A stretch of 64,000 bases of DNA from Garcia nutans (Eukaryota > Streptophyta > Magnoliopsida > Malpighiales > Euphorbiaceae). A program made the translations under genes and the position numbers. The notes beneath the pieces are model-generated. The model saw only the letters and a program-made list of their open reading frames with translations. It ran no database searches and was not told the origin of the DNA. This document shows positions 46,552 through 57,863 of this stretch, piece by piece; positions within the stretch are counted from its first letter, which is position 1; each line of letters starts with the position of its first letter. Location: positions 55,394,001 to 55,458,000 of the forward strand of contig CANTUV010000024.1 of assembly GCA_947685225.1 (NCBI GenBank), in the 5' to 3' direction.

Positions 46552-47608
46552 CCTTCCAATGAAGCACTTAAATCAAAATCAATGTTGTAGGGGGTGTCGT
46601 TGTATGCCCTAGAATTTTCATACTCTAGGTCTGTGAGCCAAAAAGGATCAATGATATATTATGCAATGTATGTATGCATGTATGTACAAACTTCAAACAA
46701 ACAAAAGAAATTAGGGCGTCCCTTCCAACCTTATTGCTTCCATACACGAATGGCGAGTCTCTTTTCCTAGGCATATGGTTAACAAAATACCAACATGGGA
46801 TATTTTGTTCTTAAAAAATTCTCTCGGGCGATTTTAACCAATAGTTATATTTTCAAATGTGGGAATCAGTTCATGAAAATTCCCGTTAATTATGCTTTAA
46901 TCCATCCAATCAACTAAAACAGCTTTTATGCTATATTGGATTAAAGATAAATTAAGAGGTTTATTATAAATAGATTTCTCATTTGAAAAAATAACTGATG
47001 ATTCATGCCAGAAAAAACCCATGATTAATAATTTTTAGCATAAACTAGGCTCACAACTGATTTTTGGTTTTTTCATAATTGACCTAAAAACTAGTAAGAT
47101 ATTTTAAAAGGTTGTGAAAATAATTTTGTTTCTAAGCCCATTGTAAAAAAAAAATAGAAAAAATGGATTTTGGGCATTGTATTTGGGTCATGAGAAAAGA
47201 ATTTTTGACTTGTGTTTAGAAAAGTTTTATATCCAATGACCATTCTAAAAATTTTGAAAATAGCTTTGGTCTTTTGGATTTAAAATAAAAAATTATTTGA
47301 GCTCACAATGTAATTAGGTCATATTAGAAAAAGAGCAAGCCAAATTAGCCATGATTTAAACCAAGATAAATTAACCATAGTCGAACAACAAGCATTTGAG
47401 GTAAAACCTAAGAAAAGTAACTAGGCCAACTGCATGAGCTTAAGTCTTTGGATTAGAAAGCTTAGGTTCCCATAGCAAGTATATACCAAAAGGTACAAGG
47501 CTATGAGTGGTTATGCCATGTTTGATCTCCATACCTTGAGTGAAAGTATGGTTATCATAATAAGAAAGAATAGAATGATATAAAGTCCAACGGAATCAAC
47601 TTCTCTTA
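46552..47608. other. Tat-1 leader between primer site and gag
   Basis: About 1 kb of AT-rich sequence without a frame, in the place of the long 5' leader of Tat elements. An ATGTATGC direct repeat lies near 46662-46686. Confidence 0.55.
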
Positions 47609-47626
47609 TCCCTAGTGGAGTCGCCA
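47609..47626 (-). other. Primer binding site, tRNA-Arg type
   Basis: Minus strand TGGCGACTCCACTAGGGA, one base from the LTR end at 47628. This agrees with the tRNA-Arg primer usual for Ogre/Tat elements (one mismatch from the form I know). Confidence 0.85.
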
Positions 47627-47627
47627 C

Positions 47628-49150
47628 TGTGAGAGGGGATTTTCACCCCCACTCCCACATGGAATGGTTTTTGCGACTTCAGCACTATTAGGCTTAGGGC
47701 CTTAGAGAACACAGGCATAAACCTAGAGAAAATGGAGTTGACACCCGGACGGGCCAACCCCTAATGGGTTCAGAAAGTTGGGCATGCGTGGGGAAGGTGA
47801 GAAATGGCCCAGCACCCACACAGCGCCCGGTTCATTGGAACAAGCCTCCTTTTCAGGTCTTAATATTATAAAATTCTTAAATATAATGACATTATCCATA
47901 TTACATGTGAGCATAAAAATAAATAAATACTTTATTAAAAATCAAAGCAATGTCCAAACAAAACAAATAAATGGACACCCATCCAAGGATGGAAACATGC
48001 CCTTACATCGTCCATGTCTAAAACTAAATAGGACACCAACCAAAACATGGAAACGTATCCTTTACATTAATCCCAAAATATGAAAATAATTTAAATTACA
48101 TAAAGCTTAATTAGTGAGGTATCCACAAGGTGGAAACATACCTCTTACATAATGAAAAATAAAGTAAACCAATAAAAGGCATTCAACCATTCATCATGAA
48201 AGTAAACCATTCATTATAAGTCAAATAAAGATCAAGATATGAAGATATAAATTAAGAATACAGTATGTAAAGTAGGATTCTAATAACAATTAAAGACTAA
48301 ATATACAAGCTAGCATTTTATAAATTATGATTTAGGAATATACAATTAAGGTTTAGGGTTTCTTCTTTTTTAAAAATAGGATTAGGGTTTTAACATTTTA
48401 GGGTTTATATTAAAAACTTGGGTTTTAGGGTTTGAAAAAACTAACATTATTATAATTATTGTTAAAATATTAGGCTACTGTAAAGATTTTGGAAATAAAA
48501 TTAATTAGGGATTAGGGCTCATATTATGTAATTAGGGTTTTAGAATTTATAAATTAGGGTTCTGGAAAAAATAATGATTGCAGCATTGAAGTTGGAATAA
48601 ATAGGCTATTGTTAATAATATTTGAGAAAAATTAAGTGACGTTATAAAAACATTAAACAAATCTATTAGCATGCTGACTAAATAATCATGCATTTGAAAG
48701 AAGTTATGCTAATAGGGTACTGGTTCAATTTTAAATAAGGATCATGCATGTTCCACGTTAAAACTATCAAAAGCATGTTATAATAAATTGATTAAGAAAA
48801 TATAGTCATTTATTGGCTCACCACAATTGCATTGTTTGAATTCTGGGGAAGCGTTGATCAAGACAACACAACCTTGTTACCTTGTGGATGCGAGTGTTCT
48901 TTTTGTTCTTGGCTGCATCGGGTTGCTTCAAAGTTCAAAAGTCCAATAGTAATTCTTGAGTAATTTTTGTCGTCCTTGTTTCTGTCTTTAAAACTACTAT
49001 TTATAGGAATTTAAAACAAAACCTAATATCTTAAGGAAATTAAAAATGTTTAGGAAATTAATTGAAGTTTTCGAGTAAAATAGAGTTTTGGTAAAAATTG
49101 GCCAACGCGCTGGCACGGGTTGCAACATGCGAGCAACGAGGCTGGGACGC
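47628..49150 (-). repeat. Tat-1 5' LTR, truncated
   Basis: Starts TGTGAGAGGGGATTTTCACC and matches 38702-40010, including the TATA box, up to GAGGCTGGGACGCGAG. It then joins copia pol directly near 49150. The tandem arrays and U3 end are missing, deleted together with part of the copia gene. Confidence 0.85.
48998..49006 (-). promoter_or_regulatory. TATA box of Tat-1 5' LTR
   Basis: Minus strand CTATAAATA, the same context as 39859-39867. Confidence 0.65.
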
Positions 49151-49154
49151 GAGT

Positions 49155-49710
49155 GAGTTAGGAATGGAAGAAAACCTAAAATTCATATTTTAGAGTGTTT
49201 GGATGCAAATATTTTATATTAAACACTCAGGACAACCTTGGAAAAATCTCATTCAAATAGGATGAAGGAGTCATTTTAGGATACTCATCTTCAAGTAAAG
49301 CATATAGAGTATTTAATAGGAGAACTCTAATAGTTAAAGAATCAATGCATGTTATCTTTGATTAATCATCTAAGCTTGATTATGGGAAAGGTAGTACTCT
49401 TGATGATTTTGTAGGTACATTTGAAGAACATGAGGCAAAAGAAACTCCAAATGAAAACAATGATAAACTAGAACACATAGTGGAACAGAAAGAACCTAAT
49501 ATGGGAGAAAATTAAGAACTACCCAAAGATTGGCATTATCAAAAGGATCATCCAAGGGATCTCATCATTGGTGATACTTCAAAGGGAGTAACTACTAGAT
49601 CAAAATTTAAGTATTTAGATTCTAATGTTGCTTTTGTTTCTTAAATAGAGCCAAGGACAATTGAGGAGGCTCTTAGTAATGAATGTTAGGTGATTGCAAT
49701 GCAAGATGAG
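49155..49710 (+). pseudogene. pol: Ty1/copia pol fragment: integrase end to start of RT
   Basis: In one frame with stops it reads SYFRVFGCKYFILNTQDNLG, then VILGYSSSSKAYRVFNRRTL and ESMHVIFD. This is the conserved copia integrase C-terminal region. After an acidic linker come GVTTRSKFKYLDSNVAFVS and EPRTIEEALSNEC, the entry to the RT domain, ending at AMQDE where the Tat-2 LTR begins. Stops: near 49167, 49254, 49363, 49515, 49644 and 49687 (several are W, Q or E codons changed to stops); a 1-bp deletion lies near 49172. Together with 38606-38701 it shows one old copia element cut by two Tat insertions. Confidence 0.88.
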
Positions 49711-51440
49711 TGTGAGAGGGGATTTTCGCCCCCACTCCCAGAGGAATGGTTCTTGCAACTTCGATATTGTTTAGGGTCGGGGCCTTAGAGAACACAAACC
49801 TAAGTCCCGAGAAAATGGAGTCGCCACCCGGACGAGCCGAGAAAAAGAAAGGGGTGGATGACTAGATTCCTAAGGAATCCCCAACCCCCCAATGGGTTTG
49901 AAAAGTTGGGTACGTGTGGGGAAGGTGAGAAATGGCCCAGCACCCCCACAACACCTGGTTCATTGGAATCGGCCTCCTTTATAGGTCTTAATATTATAAA
50001 ATTCTTAAATATAACAACATTATCCATTTTACACACAATAATTAAAATAAAGCATCAATATATTAAAAATCAAAACAATGTCTAAGCAAAACAAATAAAT
50101 GGACACCCATCCGAAGATGGAAAAATGCCATTACATAATCCATGCCTAAATAGGACACCCACCAAAAGGTAGAAATATGTCCTTTACATTGGTTCTAAAA
50201 TAGAAAAGCAATTTAAATTACATGATATTTAACTAATGAGGTACCCATTAAGTGGAAACATACCTCTTACAACATTTGGAATTCTAAATAAATCGATAAA
50301 AGTAAATAACCATTCATCATAAATAAATCATTCATCAAAGGTATTAAACATCAATAGAAAGTAAACATCCATCCATGATAAATTAAATAAACCAAGCATT
50401 AAACTTAAATAAATTAAAGCATATAAAATAAATCAAAGCATGATCAAATATAAAATTGAATAAAGCAAATAAAAATTCAAATTAGGGCTACTGTTTCTAT
50501 TTAAGTTTCTTTATTTAATGTGTTTAGAGTTTTGGAATTCATGGGTTTAAGCTACTGTAAATTTTAAAAGAATTGACATGGAGCAAAGTTTTATGATTTA
50601 AGAGGTTTATAAAGTTCTTTGATTAACCAAATTAGTGTTTCAGAAGTGAAATCATGAAACTAGGGTTTGGACATTTTAAAACATTGGATTTATAATTTAC
50701 GGTTACTTACTGTGTTGAATTTTAGATTTATAAGGTTTTAAGGTTCAAAGGATTAGGGTTTAGAAAAAATTAGTGTTTAAGGAGGGTTTAAGAAAGTTTA
50801 GGGTTTAGTAGCTAGTTTAGGGTTTACTGTTTTGTTTTAAAGTTGAATTAGGGTTTCGGATAATGTATTTTATTTTAGAATTTGGAAAAAAACAATTTAT
50901 AGTTTTATGAAAATAAACAAAACGATTTAAAGTTTATAGAAACAGAAAAGATATATTTTAGGGTTTTTGGAAAGAAACAGATTCAATTTAGGTTTTGAAA
51001 ATTTGGAAAGCAAATTAGGGTTTTGAAATTTTGAAGAAACAAAAATAATAATTTTAAGATTTTTGGAAAATAAAGACACGAATTAAGGTTTTTAAACCTT
51101 AGAAAAGGTGGATTGAGGTTCTAGGGTTTTTTTTATTTTGAAGAAATAGAAACAATAATTTTAAGATTTTCGAATGATGAAGCTACTGTGAATTAATGAA
51201 ACAAATAAAGAAATTCATACCTTCATTTGTTGGTTCCACCAAAAATCACTTCTTGGATGAATAAGAACAAAGACAAGCGTTGCTGCGTTTGGTGAATTGA
51301 ATTTGCTTGTTTGCTTCTCTCAAAAAGTCCGTTTGATGTCACAGCCAGAAGGAATTCTTTAAAGTTTTAAAGTTTTCCTCCTCAATTTTGGTCTCAAATT
51401 TCCTCCAAAATCCCATCCCTTTTTGTGTTGTTTTTTGTCT

Positions 51441-51449
51441 TATTTATAG
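51441..51449 (-). promoter_or_regulatory. TATA box of Tat-2 LTR
   Basis: Minus strand CTATAAATA, the same place as in the other Tat LTRs. Confidence 0.6.
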
Positions 51450-51534
51450 AAGATTTTTTTGATTAATTCTATTTATTACAGAATATAACATTAATTAAGA
51501 AAAGGAAACCAAAACCTAATTGTATTTGGTTTCG

Positions 51535-51690
51535 GAAAAATTTGCGTCGAAAAAATTTCACTGGCGAAAAAAAACTGCTGTGAAAAAATTGCGATGGCAA
51601 AAAAAAACTGCTGCGGAAAAATTACACTGGAGAAAAAGCTGCGACAGCGGGCGAAAATTGGTTTGCTGGCCATTTCGCCGCATGCTGATT
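51535..51690. repeat. Short repeat cassette in Tat-2 U3
   Basis: Repeats of AAAAAACTGCTG, AAAATT(G/T)C and CACTGGCGAAA at about 36-bp spacing, then GGCCATTTCGCCGCATGC. It occupies the position of the GC-rich block at 39960-40185 but has different units. Confidence 0.65.
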
Positions 51691-51715
51691 TTCGGCGATG
51701 ATTTTTTCATCCCCA

Positions 51716-51716
<1 letters not shown>

Positions 51717-51757
<41 letters not shown>
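51717..51757. repeat. (ATT)n microsatellite
   Basis: About 13 copies of the trinucleotide, uninterrupted. Confidence 0.97.
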
Positions 51758-51999
51758 TTATTAATAAAAATTAGATACTAAAGCAAATATTATTTAATTA
51801 AGATAACAAAAATTATTTTGGACTAATTAAAATATATTAGACAACACAAATTATTTTAGACTAATTAAAATATATTGAACCGAACTAGGTCAAAAATTAA
51901 GGGTATACAGTTTGTCCCCTGCTTGAATGATCTGAGACTTTAGTGAAAGAGAGTGAAAAACAATAAGACTTAATTTTTGAGATGATTGACGTTTTGGGT

Positions 52000-52740
52000 T
52001 CCGGACCCAGTTCGAGTTTTGGAATCAAGGATAATTTTAGGTTCTGGACCTGAGCTAAGTTCTGGACTTAGAAAAGATTCTAGGTTCCGGACCTAAGGAT
52101 AATTTGGGATTTGGGTCTGAGCTAAGTTCTGGATTTAAAAGAGATTCTAGGTTATAGACCTAAGGGTAATTTGGGTTCTGGACCCGAGCTAAGTTCTGGA
52201 CTTAAAAGAGATTCTAGGTTCTGGACCTAAGAAAAATTTGGATTCTGGACCCGAGTTAAGTTCTGGACTTAGAAGAGATTCTAGGTTGTGGACCTAAGAA
52301 AAAATTGGGTTCTAGACCCGAGCTAAGTTCTGTACTTAGAAGAGATTCTAGGTTCTGGACCTAAGAAAAATTTGGGTTCTAGAACCCGAGCTAAGTTATG
52401 GACTTAGAAAATATTCTAAGTTTGGGTTCTAGACCCGAGCTAAGTTCTAGACTTAAAAGAGATTCTATGTTCTGTACCTAAGAAAAATTTGGGTTCTAGA
52501 ACCCTAGCTAAGTTCTGGACTTAGAAAAGATTCTAGGTTTGGGTTCTAGAACCCGAGCTAAGTTCTGGACTTAGAAAAGATTCTAGGTTTGGGTTCTAGA
52601 CCCAAGCTATGTTCTGGACTTAAAAGAGATTCTAGGTTCTGGACCTAAAAAAAATTTGGGTTTTTGACCCGAGCTAAGTTCTGGACTTAGAAGAGATTCT
52701 AGGTTCTGGACCTAATCAAAATTTGGGTTCTGGACTAGAG
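52000..52740. repeat. Tandem array, about 67-bp higher-order unit
   Basis: Three 21-24-bp variants in order: GGGTTCTGGACCCGAGCTAAG, then TTCTGGACTTAGAAAAGATT, then GTTCTGGACCTAAGAAAAA, repeated about eleven times, with some shortened units. The core TGGACCCGAG is shared with the Tat-1 array. Confidence 0.92.
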
Positions 52741-52889
52741 CTAATAATAATTTTTTTTAATTTCAAAAAGTTTGGTGAATTTTTATGCAAATGTCTTCTT
52801 TTTTGCCTCTTGCGTGTAAAAATATTTATACACACGCAAGCATTTGAGTGATTAAAGTGAATAATTGAATTTACTGTTTATTTATTGTG

Positions 52890-53075
52890 TAGTCACTGTT
52901 CATACACTATTCACTGTTCATAATAGTATCTTACTATTTATAAATAGTGGTAAATAGTATTTACTATTAGAAATAGTAATTTAATATTCATCAATAGTAA
53001 TTTAGTATTTATGAATAGTAAAATTTACTATTCATCAAATAGTAAAGTTTACTATTTATGAATAGTAAACTTACT
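52890..53075. repeat. Palindromic TACTATT/AATAGTA repeats
   Basis: About ten TACTATTTATGAATAGTA-like inverted motifs in a row. They lie just upstream of the PMD promoter on the plus strand. Confidence 0.85.
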
Positions 53076-53106
53076 TTTGATTTTTGTTTTGTTCCTGCCA
53101 TTTCTC

Positions 53107-53114
53107 TATATAAA
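53107..53114 (+). promoter_or_regulatory. TATA box for the antisense PMD gene
   Basis: TATATAAA on the plus strand, about 100 bp before the first ATG at 53208. The gene therefore has its own promoter pointing against the retroelement. Confidence 0.6.
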
Positions 53115-53207
53115 CCCACGAGTTCCTTCATTTGATTCACAGCAAAATTTCTCAATTTCTATAATTCTCTCAAATTCTTTTAAATTTAGCACATAGTTTT
53201 CAAAAAA

Positions 53208-55594
53208 ATGCATGCTTCAAGGTTAGGGACTCATTCTAATGCCGAGTTATTAGAGTTTATTCGGCATCATGAAGATGGAAATATAGATCTACTAGCCGAG
53301 ATGCCGCTTCATCGTAGTTCAAACCAAAAGAGTGCAGTAATTTTTTACCTTTCTTTCCTTTTTTTTATTCGTCTTTATGTTATTTATTATTATTTTTTTG
53401 TTATTGTTTTTTTGTTATTATTTTTTGTTATTATTTTTGTTTTTTATTCTTTATTCTTTATTATTTTTTTATTTTTATTTTATTATTATATTTTTAGTTA
53501 TGTTTTTATATTATTATTTTTTAGAAAATTTAGGAAAAATAAATTAATTTAAGCAGATTGAACAATAAGAACTTACCTGGTATTAACTTACCTGGCTCCG
53601 TGTTAGCATGATCATTGCGTTGTTCAGACCGGAGGGTGTATCTATAAAGCCTGACAATGGTATGATGTAGTGCCTTCTCGGGTAAGGCAGATTATCCGAG
53701 ATTGTGGCTTTGAGAAGTTCATCTTACAATTACCATCGGAGGAGTATCAAATAGACCGGAGCGTAGTCCAAGCACTTGCAGAATGATGGATGGACACAAC
53801 TCATACTTTTTACTTGCCCATTAGAGAGATGACAATTGGTCTGGTTGATTTTACTGCTATAACTGACCTTCGATATGATGGTGTTATGGTTCCTCTGACC
53901 AATGATATTTTAACATTTGAAGAAATTCAGGAATTAATTGGTATGGAACCATCATATAAAGGGCCTTTTAAGATAAAAATTGAATCGATTCGTAGTTATT
54001 GGATGAACTATGAATAATAGAGACACGACCCAACAGTATGCTCGAGGATTTTTATTATATTTGCTTAGGTCGACCATCTTAGGTAGCACTGAATCTTCCA
54101 TCCACTTGTCAGTGTTGAAGGCCCTTTCTTATTTTAGGATGGTACCATCTTCTGGTTGGGGTGAAGCTGGTCTCGCTTGTCTTTACCATGGTCTTGATAA
54201 ACTTTGCCGAAATAAGAAGTCTTTTGTTGGCTTGATGGTGGTTGTCGAGGTATTCTTCTTCTACCAATGTCAATTCCACTCTTTTCTTGCATGAATGTGA
54301 TCTTTATTGTTGTTGTAGGCATAGGCATATGAACACAATCTTGTGAGGGTACCTGGTATTTCCCGAAATAGGGTCGGGCATTCGAGATTAAATTTCTGGT
54401 TGTCCGATCGTGTGGACGTTACCGGCTATCATCATGTGCATACTCATCGCTTTGTGTTGAGTTGCTTAACCTGGGACCAGGTTAAAAAAAATTAGTGTAA
54501 TTTAAATTTTATGTGAAAGTTTACTTTATGTCATCTTGTAGGTCAATTTGGCCTGGTGGAACCCAGAAAAGCAGACGAACTGGTTTCCTTTCATGAGGGC
54601 TGCGCTATCTTTCCAACATTCTTGCCGAGTCATCGCCGACCCAGTGTCTAGTGGTTGGTTTCCCAGAGAGAGAGTTTATGAGTGGTTTCTCGGTCCAGAG
54701 TGGCAGAGGATTCCAATGCCTTGCCCAGAATACACTTTAAATATTATGTTGATGTCGGAGGATGCCTGGTGGCCGGCTCAGTATGGTTATGGCATTGAAG
54801 GATTTCTCTATCCACCGAGTGCATCTTATGCCCACTTTATTCAAAGAAGGCTCTTGAACTTTGATGTATCTCATGTTGGTGTATGGGAGATTCCTGGAGA
54901 AAATGAGGGTAGAGATGAAGAGGAACATCACGGAGATGCAGGAGAGTTTGTTCCACATCTCGAGGCTAGTACTTCTCAGTTAAAACCTTTACCACTTTTC
55001 CCTTGCAACTGCTTCTTTCTTCTTTTGATTCTTTAATGATTGTTGCAGGGTATTGGCTTATTTGATCATGAGGCTAGACCTTCTTTTACTGCCCCTTCGT
55101 TTGCTCATTCTAGCCCACCAGATATGCTATCTCATCCGCAGGGCATTGATATGAACTACCTGGTGAGTTTTCTTATTTCATGGTAATTTATGCTATATGT
55201 ATGCATGATTATGTATGCTCTTACCTTTTTCCTTTTTTGGCTCACAGCAGATGCTCGAAGAACAAAATAGAAAACTTCAAGAAGAGTTGGCTGCAAGTCA
55301 TCAGTAGGCTTCTCATTTTGAAAATTATATCATCAATCCGAACAAAATTTTTGAGACTTTCGATTTCAAGGGATGAGGGATCCTGGCGCTTCTTCATCAA
55401 GAGGCCCCCAGTCTGATGACCATGAGATCCTTTCGTCTGCTTCTGATGAGGATTGTGATAGATCAAAACTTCAAGGTAATAGGGATTTTGGTGCTCCCGC
55501 TTCAAGTGATCTCGGGATGAGTAATTTGCCCCCTCCTCAAACAGGCGACGACTTTTTTAGGGCTTTATTTGATGACCTACCACCACCCTCTTAG
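53208..55594 (+). pseudogene. Plant mobile domain (PMD) protein gene, multi-exon, antisense to Tat-2
   Basis: Related to the PMD family (MAIN/MAIL-like and transposon-borne forms); the molecular role is not settled. Likely exons: 53208-53336, 53628-54249, 54319-54480, 54542 to about 54978, 55049-55162 and 55248-55594, with GT...AG borders except an unclear donor near 54979. Exons 1-3 join in phase 0. Motifs: EMPLHRSSNQKS; WYDVVPSRVRQIIRDCGFEK; DTTHTFYLPIREMTIGLVDF, the PMD hallmark; YARGFLLYLLRSTILG; WGEAGLACLYHGLDKLCR; AYEHNLVRVPGISRNR; NLAWWNPEKQTNWFPFMRAA; EWFLGPEWQRIPMPCPEYT. The tail holds a coiled-coil-like stretch LEEQNRKLQEELAASHQ and a low-complexity end. Breaks: stops at about 53655, 53787, 54322 and 55305 (two are consistent with CGA or TGG mutated), and a frameshift near 54008. 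Decayed but recent enough to read. Confidence 0.85.
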
Positions 55595-57512
55595 TGATGT
55601 ATAAAAATTGTATTAATTGTATAAATATTGTACAATAAAGAAAAAATACAATCTCCATCTTTACTGTAACTCTTTTTTTCACTTTTTTTTATTTTTTTTA
55701 GCCTTCATATCTTCTCCTTGCTCCCTGTATAGGCTCAAACCCATGATTTTTTCTATGCGGCTTTGGTTGATGATTGTATATTGTCTAGCTCATTGAACAA
55801 GCATGCATTTCTTCCTTTCTCAAGCAATGGACCTTCTATGCCCCTCTGATTCAATATCTTCTTTTGATTATTTGCCTCATAGGATGTTTGAATGGTTTTG
55901 TCGACTCATAGACCAAGGTGATCATTGGAAGTGTTTTCATTGACTCCTTTCAGATACCTATTCAAGTTTTGCTTTGGAATGACAGGATGCTTCGAGATAT
56001 TGAGAACATGAATAATGGAGGCCCCAAACAGTAGAGATACATCCATTCAGCATGCCAGTTAGTAGCTTCTTTATAACCTTGCCAGCAATCATTTCCTTCG
56101 CCCAATGTGTTCTTCAAGGTTTGACAATTCAACATACTCCCCTTAACTTGAAGGCTTTGTGTGACAAAAACATTTTTTATTTTTTGAATTTTGATTTTGA
56201 AATCAAATGTTGGCTTTGCCAAATCAATGTCAATGTACCTTAGGACTTGATTTTTCCAAATTAACATATCTATAACATGGCAACCCTAGTTACTGTACTA
56301 ATCAAATGTTGGCTTTGCCAAATCATATGTTGGATTTGCCAAATCATATGCATGCTTATCCAAACTATTTCCACTAATAGACTCTACCTACCAAGAGAGA
56401 TCAATAGGTCTTTGATAGGCTTGAAATGGGGTCTATAAGGGACATGGGTTTAAATGAAGGCCATTTGTAAGTTGGAGCCAATGTGACACAATGGACAAAC
56501 CTTAACACTACAAATGTCTTATTTGAACTTTAGGTAGCTTGGAGGCAATCTTGCTAGACTCAAAGTTCCTTCTATCTTCTTGGCATTGATCTGGATCTTG
56601 ATTAGGACAGTCTTTTCCCTTGTAATATGTTTGTTACCCAAATTTGTTTCTTTTCTTCTTATCCCTTTTCTTTCTTTTTATTTTTCTTACTCTTCCCTTT
56701 CTTTGAGTATTTTGTCCTTCTTTCTTGTAGGACTATAAAGTACAGAACTTTCAAGAACTAGATGGTCTTCTTCCTTTTTCTCCAATTTTGATTGAATCTT
56801 TGGTTGGGTTGAACCAATTCAAGTAAAAATGTCTTTATGAACCAAATGGAAGCCTTTTAGGTAAAAGAGAACTCAGTTAGCATTCTGAACCGCCTTTTAT
56901 GTTTTAATTTTTTTCTTTACCTTTGTTCTTCTTCTTTTTCTTTTCTTTTTCTTCTTTTTTTGTTTTTTTTTTGTTTGGTTCTAGCTCTAAAAGAGTTGTC
57001 TTATTTGTACTAACTTGGGCTTCCAAAAATGGATGAGTGGAGTAACATAAATCTTCTTCAACAAGGATAAATCATTTGTTACTTTGATGTGTGCTTAATA
57101 TATTGTATATATTAAGTGAACTTCAACTACCTTTATGGTCTTGAAAACTTCAACTACCCTTATGGTATTGAAAACATCAACTACCCTTATGGTCTTGAGA
57201 ACTTCAACTATCTTCATGATCTTGACTAATCATTGCTTCCTTTGATCTTCTTGCCTCTTCATCTTAGTGATCATAAGACTTGTCAAAAGCATCACAATAG
57301 CTCAGGATAGGTTGTTGGGGTTATATGTCAATTAAAAGAAAGCTAAAATTTTATGAAGGCTCAAAGGGACAACTAGGGATTGATATTTAATAGGGTGGAT
57401 ACTAGTTGTTGGCTCGTCAAACAATGTCTAGATCATTTCTCTCTTAAATAAGCAGAGTTCAATTTCACCTCGAAAGTTTGCCTAAGCATGTTCTAAGACT
57501 GACTAGGACCTA
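55595..57512. other. Tat-2 internal region, non-coding
   Basis: Begins after the PMD stop; AATAAA motifs near 55634 could be the PMD poly(A) signal. From about 55700 it matches Tat-1 (41990-42735 and 44173-45455). Contains an ACTTCAACTACCCTTATGGT repeat, four units, at about 57118-57215. No supported gene. Homology to Tat-1 stops near 57507, where the chromovirus starts. Confidence 0.7.
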
Positions 57513-57513
57513 T

Positions 57514-57717
57514 GATGCAAGAAAGGATCCCTTGAAGCTAGCAAGTGGACCAATCACTAGGAGCAAGGCAAAGAGATATCAATCTAGTATGGCTTTGCAT
57601 ATTCAAGAAGAGATTTCCAAAGAGCTTCAAGAATTATCATTCAAGAAAATGGAGATAGAGCTTGAAGAAGGCACACCAAAGATGATTATGATGCTTAGTG
57701 TGGAAGCTAAAGGCTAG
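57514..57717 (+). pseudogene. pol: Chromovirus pol C-terminal tail encoded in the LTR
   Basis: Open frame DARKDPLKLASGPITRSKAK and onward to a stop at 57715-57717, about 67 residues from the LTR start. GPITRSKAK is a motif from the extreme C-terminus of plant gypsy polyproteins, after integrase. The frame has no function in a 5' LTR; it is there because the 3' LTR codes for the end of pol and both LTRs are copied from one template. Upstream residues in the same frame (from 57478) are Tat sequence. Alternatively it could be a leftover of a second copy next to a shorter LTR. Confidence 0.65.
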
Positions 57718-57863
57718 CTAAAGAAAGGTCCAACGTGTAAGAAAGGTCCATGGGGGTTCATATAAAGCCTTGGGAAGTACTTTAAGGCCCATGGACAGCC
57801 CAAATAGTGTGGGGCATTTTTTTTTATGTTGAAGGGATTAGTTTGGTTGTTTCCATACTTTAT

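Larger units (their letters stand above)
38702..49150 (-). mobile_element. Tat-1: Tat/Ogre-like Ty3/gypsy element, minus orientation
   Basis: On the plus strand: 3' LTR from 38702, internal region with a solo Athila LTR inside, gag remnant (45770-46551, minus), leader, primer site (47609-47626) and truncated 5' LTR (47628-49150). Orientation is fixed by the primer site, the gag strand and the TATA boxes. Protease, RT and integrase are absent, so most of pol has been lost or never existed. It lies inside the copia pol gene. Confidence 0.8.
49711..53100 (-). repeat. Tat-2 3' LTR (right end approximate)
   Basis: Runs from TGTGAGAGGGG through CCCCCAATGGGTTTGAAAAG, an AT-rich part with repeated TAGGGTTT, the TATA box, a GC-rich cassette, an (ATT)n run, CAGTTTGTCCCCTGC (51910) and the array at 52000-52740. 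Its sequence order equals that of Tat-1 and Tat-0. Confidence 0.72.
49711..57512 (-). mobile_element. Tat-2: Tat/Ogre-like element with antisense PMD gene
   Basis: Left edge TGTGAGAGGGGATTTTCGCC is the same LTR end as in Tat-1, with copia pol (not a primer site) on its left, so this is the 3' LTR of a minus-oriented copy. Rightward: LTR with arrays to about 53100, an antisense PMD gene (53208-55594), and internal sequence shared with Tat-1 (55700-57505), cut at 57513 by the chromovirus. No gag, pol or primer site of Tat-2 is in the window. Confidence 0.78.

Noticed and set aside
53337..53552. Continuation of the first PMD frame into a hydrophobic FLFFIRLYVIYYYFF stretch, like a membrane segment
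   Set aside because: It is T-rich intron sequence after a good donor site at 53337; the PMD frame resumes at 53628.
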